Shown one piece after another: positions 9,201 through 17,757 of a stretch of 33,061 nt of DNA. Both the position numbers and the translations under genes were made by a program. Location of the stretch: NCBI GenBank assembly GCA_014190535.1, contig BJGO01000006.1, positions 1 to 33,061 of the forward strand. Reading direction: 5' to 3'. Position 1 is the first letter of the stretch. Every line of letters starts with the position of its first letter. Source of the stretch: Bacteroidota bacterium (GTDB lineage Bacteria; Bacteroidota; Bacteroidia; Chitinophagales; UBA10324). A model generated the notes under the pieces. It had not been told where the DNA came from, did no database searches, and was given only the letters and a program-made list of their open reading frames with translations.

Positions 9201-9653
9201 ATGCGGGTTCTTATTCAACGAGTCATTGAAGCCTCGGTAGTATCTGATGGCATACTTACCGGAGCTATTCGTACCGGACTTGTGATATTGTTGGGTATAG
9301 AACAAGCCGACGAAACAACTGATGTCGATTGGCTGGTAAATAAAATTACAGGCCTCAGGATATTTTCTGATGCAGAGGGTAAAATGAATCTATCTATTTG
9401 TGATGTTGAAGGGGATATACTTTTAGTCAGTCAGTTTACATTACACGCTTCGTATCAAAAAGGAAACAGGCCTTCTTTTATTCGTTCAGCCAGACCGGAA
9501 AAAGCGTTGCCACTTTACAACTACTTCAGGGAGGGCTTGACTAATATTATGGCGAAACAAATTCCTTCCGGTGTATTTGGTGCCGACATGAAGTTGCATT
9601 TAATTAATGATGGTCCCGTTACCATATGGATGGACAGTCGTAATCGGGAGTAG
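9201..9653 (+). CDS. dtd: D-aminoacyl-tRNA deacylase
   Basis: This 150-residue enzyme removes D-amino acids wrongly attached to tRNA. The N-terminus MRVLIQRVIEASV, the SQFTL motif (residues about 77-81, in LLVSQFTLHASYQKGNRPSF) and the C-terminal NDGPVTIWMDS (the cross-subunit Gly-Pro region) are those of the DTD family, and the length is normal. It lies 5 bases after rsgA and is probably the last gene of the GGGPS-rsgA-dtd operon. About 90 bases separate it from the next gene. Confidence 0.96.
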   Translation: MRVLIQRVIEASVVSDGILTGAIRTGLVILLGIEQADETTDVDWLVNKITGLRIFSDAEGKMNLSICDVEGDILLVSQFTLHASYQKGNRPSFIRSARPEKALPLYNYFREGLTNIMAKQIPSGVFGADMKLHLINDGPVTIWMDSRNRE

Positions 9654-9746
9654 TGTATACAATAATGCAAGAAGCACTTCGTGTTAGGGCATATCATAAT
9701 GATACCGAGTTGTTCGTTATACGATGTAACCGTAACATTGAATCCT

Positions 9747-11165
9747 ATGAGAATTCTTGTTTCCATCTGTTTAAGCCTGCTCTGTATTCTCGGAACTATA
9801 ATTCCAGCATCAGCCCAGACTAACGGGATTAAGCAGGAAAAAACCACAAGGATTTTATTCATTTTTGATGCATCAGGTAGTATGCTTGAGAGCTGGAGTG
9901 GAGATAAGGGCGTTCTGGAATCCGGGCCTAACCGAATGGCTATTGCCAAACAAGTATTGATTGAAATTATTGATACCTTAAAGCGAAAATCGAATGTAGA
10001 ACTTGCATTAAGGGTTTATGGATTTCAAAGTCCCGTCGTTAAAAATGATTGCAAGGATTCAAAACTTTGCGTGCCATTTGGTAAGGATAACGCCTATTAC
10101 ATAAAAGACTTTATTAAAAAGCTAAATCCAAATGGCGTTACACCATTAGGTTATTCCCTGGAGCAGTCGGCAACCGATTTTCCGGAGGATACTACAGCGC
10201 GTAATGTGATAATTATTATAACCGACGGTGAGGAAGCTTGCGGTATAGATCCGTGTTTGATTTCTGCATCTCTGCAGAAAAACAGGATTACTTTAAAACC
10301 ATTCATCATTGGGATGAATATTGATGAACGGTTGAGTTCCAAATTTGAGTGCATTGGTAATTATGTGAACCCAAAAGAACCGGGGGAGTTTAAAGAAAAC
10401 CTCTCAACGATTGTTAAATCGGTTTTGACGTCATCAACGATACAGGTTGCTTTACTTGATAATTTGAACAAGCCGACCGAAACCGATGTAAATATGAGTT
10501 TTTATGATGTCGTAACCGGCGATTTACGTTATAATATTTATCATACGCTCACCTATCGCGGCAGTCCGGATACGATTAATATTGAAGCAGTTGCATCGTA
10601 TAACCTCACCGTTCATACGATTCCACCGGTAGAAAAGATGAATATTAAACCGGTAATTGATGCCAACTCGTGGATTGAAGTTCCGGCTTCTCAGGGTTTT
10701 ATTCAAATAAAACTAAGCAGTAGCACGATTAATAACAATATCAATAACAAACTGAAATGTCTCATTCGGGAGCACGATCGATACGGAACCATATATGTGC
10801 AACAAATTAACAGCTCTGAAAAATATTTATCCGGTCTATATGATCTGGAATTTATGACGCTGCCCAGAGTGCAACTCAAAAAGGTGCGGGTTGATCAGAG
10901 TAAAACAACACTCATTGAAATTCCTGCTCCCGGAATTATAACGCTTACTAAACAACAGAGTGGTATCGGATCCGTTTTCTATTATGAGGATAACGCGTGG
11001 AAAAAAATTTACGAGTTATCGCGAAACACCGGGTCAGAGACTTTAGCTTTGCAACCAGGTACATATAGGATTTTGTACCGTTACAAGTCTGCTAAAAAAA
11101 CTACAGAAACCATTGAGCGCAACATCACCATCACATCCGGAATCAGCGTCAGCGAAAAACTTTGA
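9747..11165 (+). CDS. Secreted von Willebrand factor A domain protein
   Basis: This 472-residue protein starts at the ATG at 9747 (MRILVSICLSLL), giving a clean signal peptide ending PASAQ; the ORF-track start at 9681 adds an unlikely N-terminus. A VWA domain follows (about residues 33-235) with the metal-ion-dependent adhesion motif DASGSM, a GVTPLG threonine and IITDGEE, so divalent-metal-dependent protein binding is likely. The remaining C-terminal half looks like a beta-rich repeat region of unknown function with paired lines such as IEVPASQGFIQIKL and IEIPAPGIITL. The location should be periplasmic or surface. It overlaps the transketolase gene downstream by 53 bases in another frame. 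The partner is not known. Confidence 0.8.
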   Translation: MRILVSICLSLLCILGTIIPASAQTNGIKQEKTTRILFIFDASGSMLESWSGDKGVLESGPNRMAIAKQVLIEIIDTLKRKSNVELALRVYGFQSPVVKNDCKDSKLCVPFGKDNAYYIKDFIKKLNPNGVTPLGYSLEQSATDFPEDTTARNVIIIITDGEEACGIDPCLISASLQKNRITLKPFIIGMNIDERLSSKFECIGNYVNPKEPGEFKENLSTIVKSVLTSSTIQVALLDNLNKPTETDVNMSFYDVVTGDLRYNIYHTLTYRGSPDTINIEAVASYNLTVHTIPPVEKMNIKPVIDANSWIEVPASQGFIQIKLSSSTINNNINNKLKCLIREHDRYGTIYVQQINSSEKYLSGLYDLEFMTLPRVQLKKVRVDQSKTTLIEIPAPGIITLTKQQSGIGSVFYYEDNAWKKIYELSRNTGSETLALQPGTYRILYRYKSAKKTTETIERNITITSGISVSEKL

Positions 11166-12129
11166 CCCACGATTATTTGAATATTCCGACAAGGACAAAA
11201 AAGAAACACGCGCAGGCTATGGCGCCGGTTTGTTTGAAGCCGCTAAAAAGAATGCCAACATCGTTGCCCTGGCCGCAGATTTGGCCGGATCACTTCGCAT
11301 CGATGAGTTCATAAAAACATTTCCTGACCGGTTCATACAAGTAGGCATTGCTGAAGCCAATATGATGGGTGTTGCCGCCGGTTTAACGATTGGGGGTAAA
11401 ATCCCCTATACAGGAACATTTGCTAACTTTTCAACAGGGCGGGTTTATGATCAGATCAGGCAATCAATAGCATACTCCGGTAAAAATGTAAAAATATGTG
11501 CATCTCATGCAGGGCTTACCTTAGGCGAGGATGGCGCTACACATCAGATACTGGAGGATATCGGTTTGATGAAGATGCTTCCCGGGATGACGGTTATCGT
11601 ACCTTGTGATTATAATCAAACTAAACTTGCAACAATGGCCATCGCAGAGTGGAAGGGGCCGGTTTACCTACGATTTGGTCGTCCTAAAGTGGCAAATTTT
11701 ACCTCCGAAACGGCACCATTCGAAATAGGCAAGGCGCAAATACTGGTAGAGGGGAATGATGTGTCGATTATTGCCTGTGGTCATCTGGTATGGAAATCGA
11801 TAGAGGCGGCCCGTTTACTTGCTGAGCAGGGCATCAGTGCAGAAGTAATTAATCTGCATACGATTAAACCTTTTGATGAGGCGGCAGTCATACGTAGTGT
11901 CCGCAAAACGAAATGTGTGGTTACCGCAGAAGAACATCAACGTGCCGGTGGATTGGGCGAGTCCGTGGCCTCTGTAATGGCGGCCCACTGTCCTGGTCCG
12001 ATAGAAATGGTAGCAGTTAATGATTCGTTCGGCGAAAGCGGCAAACCGGAGGAACTTCTTTCAAAATATGGGATCGATACCCCCAATGTTTTGGAAGCGG
12101 CAATCAGGGTTATTGCCCGAAAACATTAA
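11113..12129 (+). CDS. Transketolase C-terminal subunit
   Basis: This 338-residue protein holds the pyrimidine-binding domain (about residues 30-195, with GIAEANMMGVAAG and CASHAGLTLGEDGATHQ) and the C-terminal domain (about 205-335, with ACGHLVW and VVTAEEHQRAGGLGE) of a split transketolase. It should act with a separate thiamine-diphosphate-binding N-terminal subunit, which is not in this window, in the pentose phosphate pathway. The conserved part begins near KKETRAGYGAGLFEA, and no ATG lies between the upstream in-frame stop (TAG 11044) and that region; the only usual start codon is TTG 11113, inside the VWA gene. The start is therefore uncertain, the identity is not. Confidence 0.88.
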   Translation: MSATSPSHPESASAKNFDPRLFEYSDKDKKETRAGYGAGLFEAAKKNANIVALAADLAGSLRIDEFIKTFPDRFIQVGIAEANMMGVAAGLTIGGKIPYTGTFANFSTGRVYDQIRQSIAYSGKNVKICASHAGLTLGEDGATHQILEDIGLMKMLPGMTVIVPCDYNQTKLATMAIAEWKGPVYLRFGRPKVANFTSETAPFEIGKAQILVEGNDVSIIACGHLVWKSIEAARLLAEQGISAEVINLHTIKPFDEAAVIRSVRKTKCVVTAEEHQRAGGLGESVASVMAAHCPGPIEMVAVNDSFGESGKPEELLSKYGIDTPNVLEAAIRVIARKH

Positions 12130-12156
12130 ACACGTGCTTGCGGCATCAAAAATGCT

Positions 12157-12702
12157 ATGATGCTAACGGATGAAGAATTACTTACTCGATTTGCAAATCC
12201 CCGGGAACGTGAGTTTGCATTCACTCAACTTGTTAAGAAGTATCAACAAAAATTATATTGGCATATCCGCCGGATAGTGATTTCACACGAAGATGCTGAT
12301 GATGTGATACAGAATACCTTCATTAAAATTTGGAAAAATCTGCACAACTTCAAAGGTGAATCACAGTTATATACCTGGTTTTATCGTATTGCAACTAATG
12401 AAAGCATCACATTTATTAATAACCGCAAAAAAAGAGTTGTAGTATCTATGGATGATACTGATGAACACCTCATAAATACGCTCAAAGCGGATAAAAACTT
12501 CAATGCCTCAGCGGCGGAATGGAAATTACAGCAAGCCATTTTAATGCTTCCAGAAAAGCAACGCATAGTATTTAACTTGCGTTACTTTGATGAAATGCCA
12601 TATGAAGAAATGAGTAAAATTCTTGATACAACAGAGGGGGCATTGAAAGCAAGTTATCATCACGCGGTAAAAAAAGTTGAAGATTATCTGATAAATCATT
12701 AA
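12157..12702 (+). CDS. ECF-type RNA polymerase sigma factor
   Basis: This 181-residue protein has the two helical regions of an extracytoplasmic-function sigma-70 factor. Region 2 reads DADDVIQNTFIKIWKNLHNF...LYTWFYRIATNESI (residues about 48-90); region 4 reads LPEKQRIVFNLRYFDEMPYEEMSKILDTTEGALKASYHHAVKKVEDYL (about 132-178). It would redirect RNA polymerase to a small regulon, usually envelope stress. The start is one of two adjacent ATGs at 12157 and 12160. It is the first of four closely spaced genes, followed by a probable membrane anti-sigma factor 39 bases on. The signal it responds to cannot be read from the sequence. Confidence 0.92.
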   Translation: MMLTDEELLTRFANPREREFAFTQLVKKYQQKLYWHIRRIVISHEDADDVIQNTFIKIWKNLHNFKGESQLYTWFYRIATNESITFINNRKKRVVVSMDDTDEHLINTLKADKNFNASAAEWKLQQAILMLPEKQRIVFNLRYFDEMPYEEMSKILDTTEGALKASYHHAVKKVEDYLINH

Positions 12703-12741
12703 ACCATTACTGAATAAACCAGTCATACATTCAATCAATTT

Positions 12742-13293
12742 ATGAAACAAGAGAAGAATAATAATACTGAGGACACAAAGTTGCCGGACATGTTGCGGGC
12801 GCTTAAAGACAAAGAAACATTCTCAGTCGATTCATCCTATTTTCATGAGCAGGAGGAAAGGATTAGAACTGAGATATGGCTGATGAATCAGCAAGATCGA
12901 ACGAACTTACCATTTCAGGTACCTGCCGGTTATTTTGATGGTCTTCCCAATAAGATTTTAAATAACATAAGGTCTGAGCATTCGATTAACGGTACTATTA
13001 CGAAATTATTGATGCCTGTTTATGCGGCGGCGGCCATACTTGCATTGTTATTGGCTTCGTTCCCTTTTTTCAGTGAACCCAATCTTCCCGTTACGATATT
13101 AACCTACGAAACGATCTCCGATGATGAACTTGATGACTATGTACATCACATTATCCCTGAACTTTCAACCGAAAGTATTTCGCAATACACTAATGTGTCT
13201 GATAATCATTTGAGCTCATCATTACAACTGGAACTTGACGAAGAAACTCTGCTTCAAATGGATATTGATGCCGACGAGATTTCATCACTTTAA
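12742..13293 (+). CDS. Putative membrane anti-sigma factor
   Basis: This 183-residue protein has an acidic cytoplasmic N-terminal part (1-90), one membrane segment (about residues 92-112, LLMPVYAAAAILALLLASFPFF) and an acidic outside part rich in Asp, Glu and Ser. Residues about 55-75 (FQVPAGYFDGLPNKILNNI) resemble a short segment common in Bacteroidota proteins next to ECF sigma genes. No HxxxCxxC zinc motif is present. The anti-sigma role is inferred from position right after the sigma gene and from the one-span topology; it could be a membrane protein of another kind. Confidence 0.6.
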   Translation: MKQEKNNNTEDTKLPDMLRALKDKETFSVDSSYFHEQEERIRTEIWLMNQQDRTNLPFQVPAGYFDGLPNKILNNIRSEHSINGTITKLLMPVYAAAAILALLLASFPFFSEPNLPVTILTYETISDDELDDYVHHIIPELSTESISQYTNVSDNHLSSSLQLELDEETLLQMDIDADEISSL

Positions 13294-13312
13294 CAATTAA
13301 ACAACTACTACA

Positions 13313-13777
13313 ATGAGATACACCATCATTTTAATCGCACTACTTCAGCCATTATTTGCTTTGTCGCAGGAATCAGCAGAAAGCCGAAAAGATAAGATTG
13401 AATCATTGCGCATCGCTTATATCACCAAAGAACTTAGCTTGTCTACCAATGAAGCACAGCAGTTTTGGCCGGTATATAACCAGTTTCAAGAAGAGCTAAA
13501 GGTTATTCGTAAAAACCGAAAGTTAGATATCATGGAGGCAAAGATTAATTTCGATTCGATGACCGATGTTGAGATTGCAAAAATGATTGACGGGGATTTC
13601 CAGTTTCAGCAACTCGAACTTGATCTTAGAAAGAAATATGTAGAGGTGTACAAAAAGGTACTTCCGGTGCGTAAAGTGGCTAAGCTATTGCGTGCGGAGC
13701 ATACTTTTAAAATTGAACTGCTCAGGGAATTCAGAAACAGGCAGGGCGAGGGTCCACCACAACCTCATGGCAAGTAA
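13313..13777 (+). CDS. Spy/LTXXQ-like periplasmic protein
   Basis: This 154-residue protein starts with a signal peptide (MRYTIILIALLQPLFALSQ). The mature part is predicted largely helical and charged: DKIESLRIAYITKELSLSTNEAQQFWPVYNQF, then several coiled-coil-like stretches (FQFQQLELDLRKKYVEVYKKVLP). The LSLSTNEAQQFWPVYNQF segment is the LTXXQ-like signature of Spy/CpxP family proteins in Bacteroidota, which are periplasmic chaperones or stress sensors. It lies 19 bases after the putative anti-sigma gene, and the proline-rich end (GEGPPQPHGK) is typical of the family. A role as effector or sensor of the sigma system is inference. Confidence 0.65.
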   Translation: MRYTIILIALLQPLFALSQESAESRKDKIESLRIAYITKELSLSTNEAQQFWPVYNQFQEELKVIRKNRKLDIMEAKINFDSMTDVEIAKMIDGDFQFQQLELDLRKKYVEVYKKVLPVRKVAKLLRAEHTFKIELLREFRNRQGEGPPQPHGK

Positions 13778-13825
13778 TTTGTAATAACAATAGTTTTAAT
13801 TCCTAACTTTAACTAAATAAAAAAA

Positions 13826-14659
13826 ATGAAAAACTCAAAAATTATAATCGCATTGATGATTAGTGCCTTATACTTTACATCTTGCAGAAGAGAGCAGGAT
13901 ACCGCAGACACTAGCATTGCAACGGATAATTATACCGCCACACAAGAATCAAACGGCATCATTGATGCAATCAACTCAGCGGCTTTCGATAATGGGGTAC
14001 TGAAGCTGGATGAGGCTAATGCCTCAACTTCAACCTTGCTTCCGGAATGCGCTACGGTTACCATTGACACGGTATCCAATCCGAAATCCATAACTATTGA
14101 ATTTGCTTCTGATGGTAATGGCTGTTTGTGTACGGACTGGGATAATAAATACCGCAAAGGAAAAATAACAGCCACCTGGACCGGAAAGTACCGTAATGAA
14201 GGAACTATTATTCAGGTAAAGACCGATAATTATTTTGTTGGGGGAAACCAGTTTGATTACCTCAAAACGGTAACCAACAATGGATTAAATCTCAATGGTA
14301 ATTTATCCTTTAGTGTTGATGTACAAAAGGCTAATATTTATTTCAGTGATAATACCTCATTCACCAGTACAGCTAGCCGTACCAGAGAGTGGATATCCGG
14401 AAGTAATACATTAACACCTTATGATGACGTTTACTCTATTACCGGATCAGCATCAGGTGTTTCAAGAGCCGGAGATAACTTTACTTATACCATAACCAGT
14501 CCACTCAATATTGCTATTGGTTGCCGCTGGATACGTAAAGGAGTCATTGTTGTAACTCCTGATAGTAAACCGGCCAGAACCATTGATTTTGGTGATGGCT
14601 CCTGTGATAATAAGGCTACGGTAGAAATTAATGGAACCGTTTACAATGTCAATCTTTAA
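13826..14659 (+). CDS. Hypothetical lipoprotein
   Basis: I do not recognise a characterised family. The 277-residue protein has a lipoprotein signal: a hydrophobic segment with a lipobox-like LYFTSC at residues 16-21, so Cys21 is probably lipidated. The mature protein is beta-rich, with DGNGCLCTDWDNKYRKGKITATWTGKYR and repeated Thr/Ser-rich strands, and it has four further cysteines. It is 48 bases after the Spy-like gene and is probably the last gene of the ECF-sigma group, but a separate promoter is possible. Outer-membrane attachment is inference from the lipobox. Confidence 0.65.
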   Translation: MKNSKIIIALMISALYFTSCRREQDTADTSIATDNYTATQESNGIIDAINSAAFDNGVLKLDEANASTSTLLPECATVTIDTVSNPKSITIEFASDGNGCLCTDWDNKYRKGKITATWTGKYRNEGTIIQVKTDNYFVGGNQFDYLKTVTNNGLNLNGNLSFSVDVQKANIYFSDNTSFTSTASRTREWISGSNTLTPYDDVYSITGSASGVSRAGDNFTYTITSPLNIAIGCRWIRKGVIVVTPDSKPARTIDFGDGSCDNKATVEINGTVYNVNL

Positions 14660-14777
14660 GTAAGCGCAGGTTCTAATGATCAATCAGTAGTTGAGGCCAA
14701 TCACTGACAGGTAATGATTTAAGGACAATTTTTTTTTTGTTGTTTACTTTCTTTCAAGCAGGTTTTACAACACCACA

Positions 14778-14785
14778 TAGATTTG
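14778..14785 (+). promoter_or_regulatory. -7 promoter box (TAGATTTG) of the flippase gene
   Basis: TAGATTTG matches TAnnTTTG and lies 18 bases before the TTG start at 14804, following a 10-base T-run near 14729-14738. It supports transcription starting just ahead of the flippase and helps justify the TTG start. No clear -33 element is seen. Confidence 0.55.
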
Positions 14786-14803
14786 TGTTACTAAAAGTAA
14801 GCA

Positions 14804-16273
14804 TTGAGTTCAGTTATTAAACGTCTTGCCGGACAAACGGCTGTTTACGGATTAAGCAACATACTGGGGCGATTACTCAACTATTTACTTGTGCCCCTGC
14901 ACACCTATATGTTTTCACAGGCACAGTATGGTACTGTAACGGAATTTTATGCCTATAGCAGTTTTCTGTTTGTATTGTATACATATGGTATGGAGACTGC
15001 TTTTTTTCGTTTCTCTAATACAGATAATAAAGATGAGGTCCGAAATGCCTCGATGTTGTCTTTACTCATCTCTACGTGCATACTATCCTTGATCCTTTTT
15101 GTGGCCTCATCACCAATTGCATCAGCACTGGGTTATGAGAATAAGGCCTATTATATCAAATGGTTTGCTTTGATAATGGCGGCTGACACGCTGTGTGTTA
15201 TTCCATTTGCTAATCTGCGACTAAAAAATAAACCTTTACGCTATGCGGTAATTAGACTGCTAAACATTGGCATTACCATTACACTAAACTTATATTTTTT
15301 AACATATTCGGTTGGCTCCTCACAAGTGTTTGGCGAAGTAGTAAATAATTCGATTGAGGGATATGTTTTTTTAGCGAATCTGGTTGCCAGCATCATTACT
15401 TTTTTATTCTTTCTTCCGGACTATTTTAACGTATCGTTTACGGTGAACCGAACGCTAATTAAATCCATGTGGCGCTACTCATGGCCATTAATTTTTATTG
15501 GTATGGCAGGAATGATCAATGAGACTCTGGATCGTATACTCCTGAAAAATCTTTTACCTTTTTCAGATGAAGAAAATCTCGCACAAACAGGTATTTATGG
15601 AGCCTGTTACAAGTTGTCGATTTTGATGACCTTATTTATTCAGGCCTATAGAATGGCGGCAGAACCATTTTTTTTTAATGAATCAAAAAATAAAGACGCT
15701 CCGGAAATATATGCCCGATCGATGAGTGTATTTATCGCAATATGTGCATTTATATACATAGGCATTATCATTAATCTCGATTTTATCAAACATTTTATAG
15801 ATGATAAATTTCATGAGGGATTAGTTATTGTTCCGGTTTTACTTGCGGCCAATATGTGCCTTGGTATTTATTACAACCTCTCTGTGTGGTATAAGTTGAC
15901 GAATAAAACGCTTGTAGGGGCCTGGATTGCCTTGTTTGGCGCACTGATAACCCTGGCACTGAACATCTGGTGGATACCTGCTTTTGGATATATTGGCAGT
16001 GCCTGGGCTACACTCGTTTGCTATGTATCGATGATGATTTGTTCTTTTTGGGCCGGGCAATATTTCTTTCCGGTACCATACCGCATCGGGCGGGCGATTG
16101 CGTACGTTATTGGCATGCTGGTGATTTGTTATGCGCATCAAAAAATAATGTCATTGGCGAGTCTGCCCATGTTGTTTTCAGTTATAGTCAATGTATTAAT
16201 CATTGGGGGGCTGGGTTATATTATCTACCAATTGGAGATTAAAAAACCACTCGCTTTTAATGCCAACAAGTAG
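14804..16273 (+). CDS. Polysaccharide flippase (Wzx/MATE-like)
   Basis: This 489-residue protein has about fourteen hydrophobic segments spread evenly along its length, as in oligosaccharide flippases of the MOP superfamily that move lipid-linked sugars across the inner membrane. The N-terminus [36 protein letters not shown] is characteristic of the Bacteroidota flippase next to dut. The start codon is TTG at 14804: the conserved N-terminal residues follow it directly, while the first ATG is at about residue 36. A -7 box lies just upstream. It opens a six-gene block with dut, a sugar nucleotidyltransferase, two lipoproteins and envC. The transported glycan is unknown. Confidence 0.85.
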   Translation: MSSVIKRLAGQTAVYGLSNILGRLLNYLLVPLHTYMFSQAQYGTVTEFYAYSSFLFVLYTYGMETAFFRFSNTDNKDEVRNASMLSLLISTCILSLILFVASSPIASALGYENKAYYIKWFALIMAADTLCVIPFANLRLKNKPLRYAVIRLLNIGITITLNLYFLTYSVGSSQVFGEVVNNSIEGYVFLANLVASIITFLFFLPDYFNVSFTVNRTLIKSMWRYSWPLIFIGMAGMINETLDRILLKNLLPFSDEENLAQTGIYGACYKLSILMTLFIQAYRMAAEPFFFNESKNKDAPEIYARSMSVFIAICAFIYIGIIINLDFIKHFIDDKFHEGLVIVPVLLAANMCLGIYYNLSVWYKLTNKTLVGAWIALFGALITLALNIWWIPAFGYIGSAWATLVCYVSMMICSFWAGQYFFPVPYRIGRAIAYVIGMLVICYAHQKIMSLASLPMLFSVIVNVLIIGGLGYIIYQLEIKKPLAFNANK

Positions 16274-16285
16274 ACTGAATACAGT

Positions 16286-16293
16286 TAAATTTG
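16286..16293 (+). promoter_or_regulatory. -7 promoter box (TAAATTTG) of dut
   Basis: TAAATTTG matches TAnnTTTG and sits in the 25-base gap between the flippase stop and the dut ATG, only 5 bases before that ATG. It would give the block an internal promoter and a leaderless or nearly leaderless dut message. Confidence 0.5.
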
Positions 16294-16298
16294 TTTAT

Positions 16299-16733
16299 AT
16301 GAAAATTAAGATAATAAACAAGTCCAATAATCCCAATCCTGTGTATGAAACAGATGGAGCGGCAGGCATGGATATTCGCGCAGATCTTAGTGAGCCCTTA
16401 ACATTGACCCCTCTGCAGCGCGCATTGTTACCTACGGGATTATTTATTGAAATACCCGTAGGTTATGAAGTTCAGGTTAGACCGCGTTCCGGATTAGCCG
16501 TCAAAAAAGGGTTGACTGTACTGAATGCGCCGGGTACCATCGACTCAGATTACCGTGGTGAGGTTAAGGTTATTCTCATCAACTTGTCTTCGGAGCATCA
16601 AACCATAGAACCCGGTGAACGTATTGCTCAACTTGTGGTTGCACGACACGAGAAAGCGGAGTGGCTGGAGGCTGAGTTATTATCTGAAACGGATCGTGGT
16701 GCCGGAGGCTTTGGCCATACCGGGCATCGTTAA
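16299..16733 (+). CDS. dut: dUTP diphosphatase
   Basis: This 144-residue trimeric enzyme hydrolyses dUTP to dUMP and diphosphate, keeping uracil out of DNA and feeding dTMP synthesis. All five dUTPase motifs are visible in order: [41 protein letters not shown] and [10 protein letters not shown]. The ORF track begins at 16203 inside the flippase gene; the real start is the ATG at 16299 (MKIKIINKS), which gives the normal length and follows a -7 box. The gap to the next gene is 22 bases. Confidence 0.97.
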   Translation: MKIKIINKSNNPNPVYETDGAAGMDIRADLSEPLTLTPLQRALLPTGLFIEIPVGYEVQVRPRSGLAVKKGLTVLNAPGTIDSDYRGEVKVILINLSSEHQTIEPGERIAQLVVARHEKAEWLEAELLSETDRGAGGFGHTGHR

Positions 16734-16755
16734 TTATTTACTTAGATCAACTGTA

Positions 16756-17757
16756 ATGAAAATTATTGTACCAATGGCCGGAATGGGAAAACGCATGCGG
16801 CCTCATACCCTTACCACCCCAAAACCATTAATTCCGGTTGCAGGAAAACCTATAGTACAAAGGCTTGTTGAAGGACTAGCTACCATGTGTAATGAAAAGA
16901 TTACCGAAGTAGCTTATATCGTTGGACGATTTGGTGAGGAGGCCGAGCAAAATCTGAAACAAATTGCTGAAAATCTTGGAGCAAAAGGTAGTATTTATTA
17001 CCAGGACGAACCGCTCGGTACCGCTCATGCGATTATGTGTGCGCAAGAGAGTATCAGTGGTCCGGTTATTGTGGCATTTGCGGACACCTTATTCTATGCC
17101 GATTTTCAAATTGATTCGAGTAAAGATGGTGTGATATGGGTTCATCAGATTCCTGATCCATCGGCTTTTGGTGTAGTACTGACCAATCAAGAAGGCGACA
17201 TCGTTGATTTCATCGAAAAGCCTAAACAGTTTATTTCTGATCTAGCCATTATCGGAATTTATTTTTTTAATGACGGAGATTATTTGAAATCAGAGTTAAA
17301 ATATCTTCTCGACAACGATATCAGAGAGGGAGGGGAGTACCAGATCACAACCGCACTCAAGAATATGAATCTAAAAGGAAAAAAGCTGTCTACCGGAAAG
17401 GTGCGCGAGTGGCTCGACTGCGGAAATAAAGATGCTACTGTTTATTCCAACCAACGCGTGCTAATCAATTCCAGTAACGATTCGTTGGTGCACCCCACAG
17501 CCTCAATTGAGAATGCCACCATCCTTCAACCATCGTTTATTGGTGAAAAGGCTATTATTCGGAATAGTGTCATCGGACCCTATGCGTCCATAGGTCAGGG
17601 TTCAGTGATTGATTCAAGCATTATAAAAAATACCATCGTACAGGCACATACCAAATTAAACCGGCTAATCGTTGAGGACTCCATGATAGGCAATTATTGC
17701 GAGATGCATGGCAAACCGGAAAATGTAAGTATTGGTGATTATACACGAACGATTTAA
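16756..17757 (+). CDS. Sugar-phosphate nucleotidyltransferase with left-handed beta-helix domain
   Basis: This 333-residue enzyme probably makes a nucleotide sugar for surface polysaccharides. The N-terminal nucleotidyltransferase domain (1-235) has the signature MAGMGKRMRPHTLTTPKPLIPVAGKPI, then QDEPLGTAHAI and FADTLF, and EKPKQF. The C-terminal part (about 245-333) shows hexapeptide-like repeats (IENATILQPSFIGEKAIIRNSVIGPYASIGQGSVI), a left-handed beta-helix. Sugar and nucleotide specificity (glucose-1-phosphate thymidylyl- or mannose-1-phosphate guanylyl-type) cannot be told. The ORF-track start at 16615 reads dut in another frame; I use ATG 16756. Its TAA stop shares an A with the ATG of the next gene (TAATG), implying coupled translation. 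Confidence 0.88.
   Translation: MKIIVPMAGMGKRMRPHTLTTPKPLIPVAGKPIVQRLVEGLATMCNEKITEVAYIVGRFGEEAEQNLKQIAENLGAKGSIYYQDEPLGTAHAIMCAQESISGPVIVAFADTLFYADFQIDSSKDGVIWVHQIPDPSAFGVVLTNQEGDIVDFIEKPKQFISDLAIIGIYFFNDGDYLKSELKYLLDNDIREGGEYQITTALKNMNLKGKKLSTGKVREWLDCGNKDATVYSNQRVLINSSNDSLVHPTASIENATILQPSFIGEKAIIRNSVIGPYASIGQGSVIDSSIIKNTIVQAHTKLNRLIVEDSMIGNYCEMHGKPENVSIGDYTRTI

Noticed and set aside
9521-9949. 142-residue minus-strand ORF across dtd and the VWA gene
   Set aside because: It spans two real genes on the other strand and has no family resemblance.
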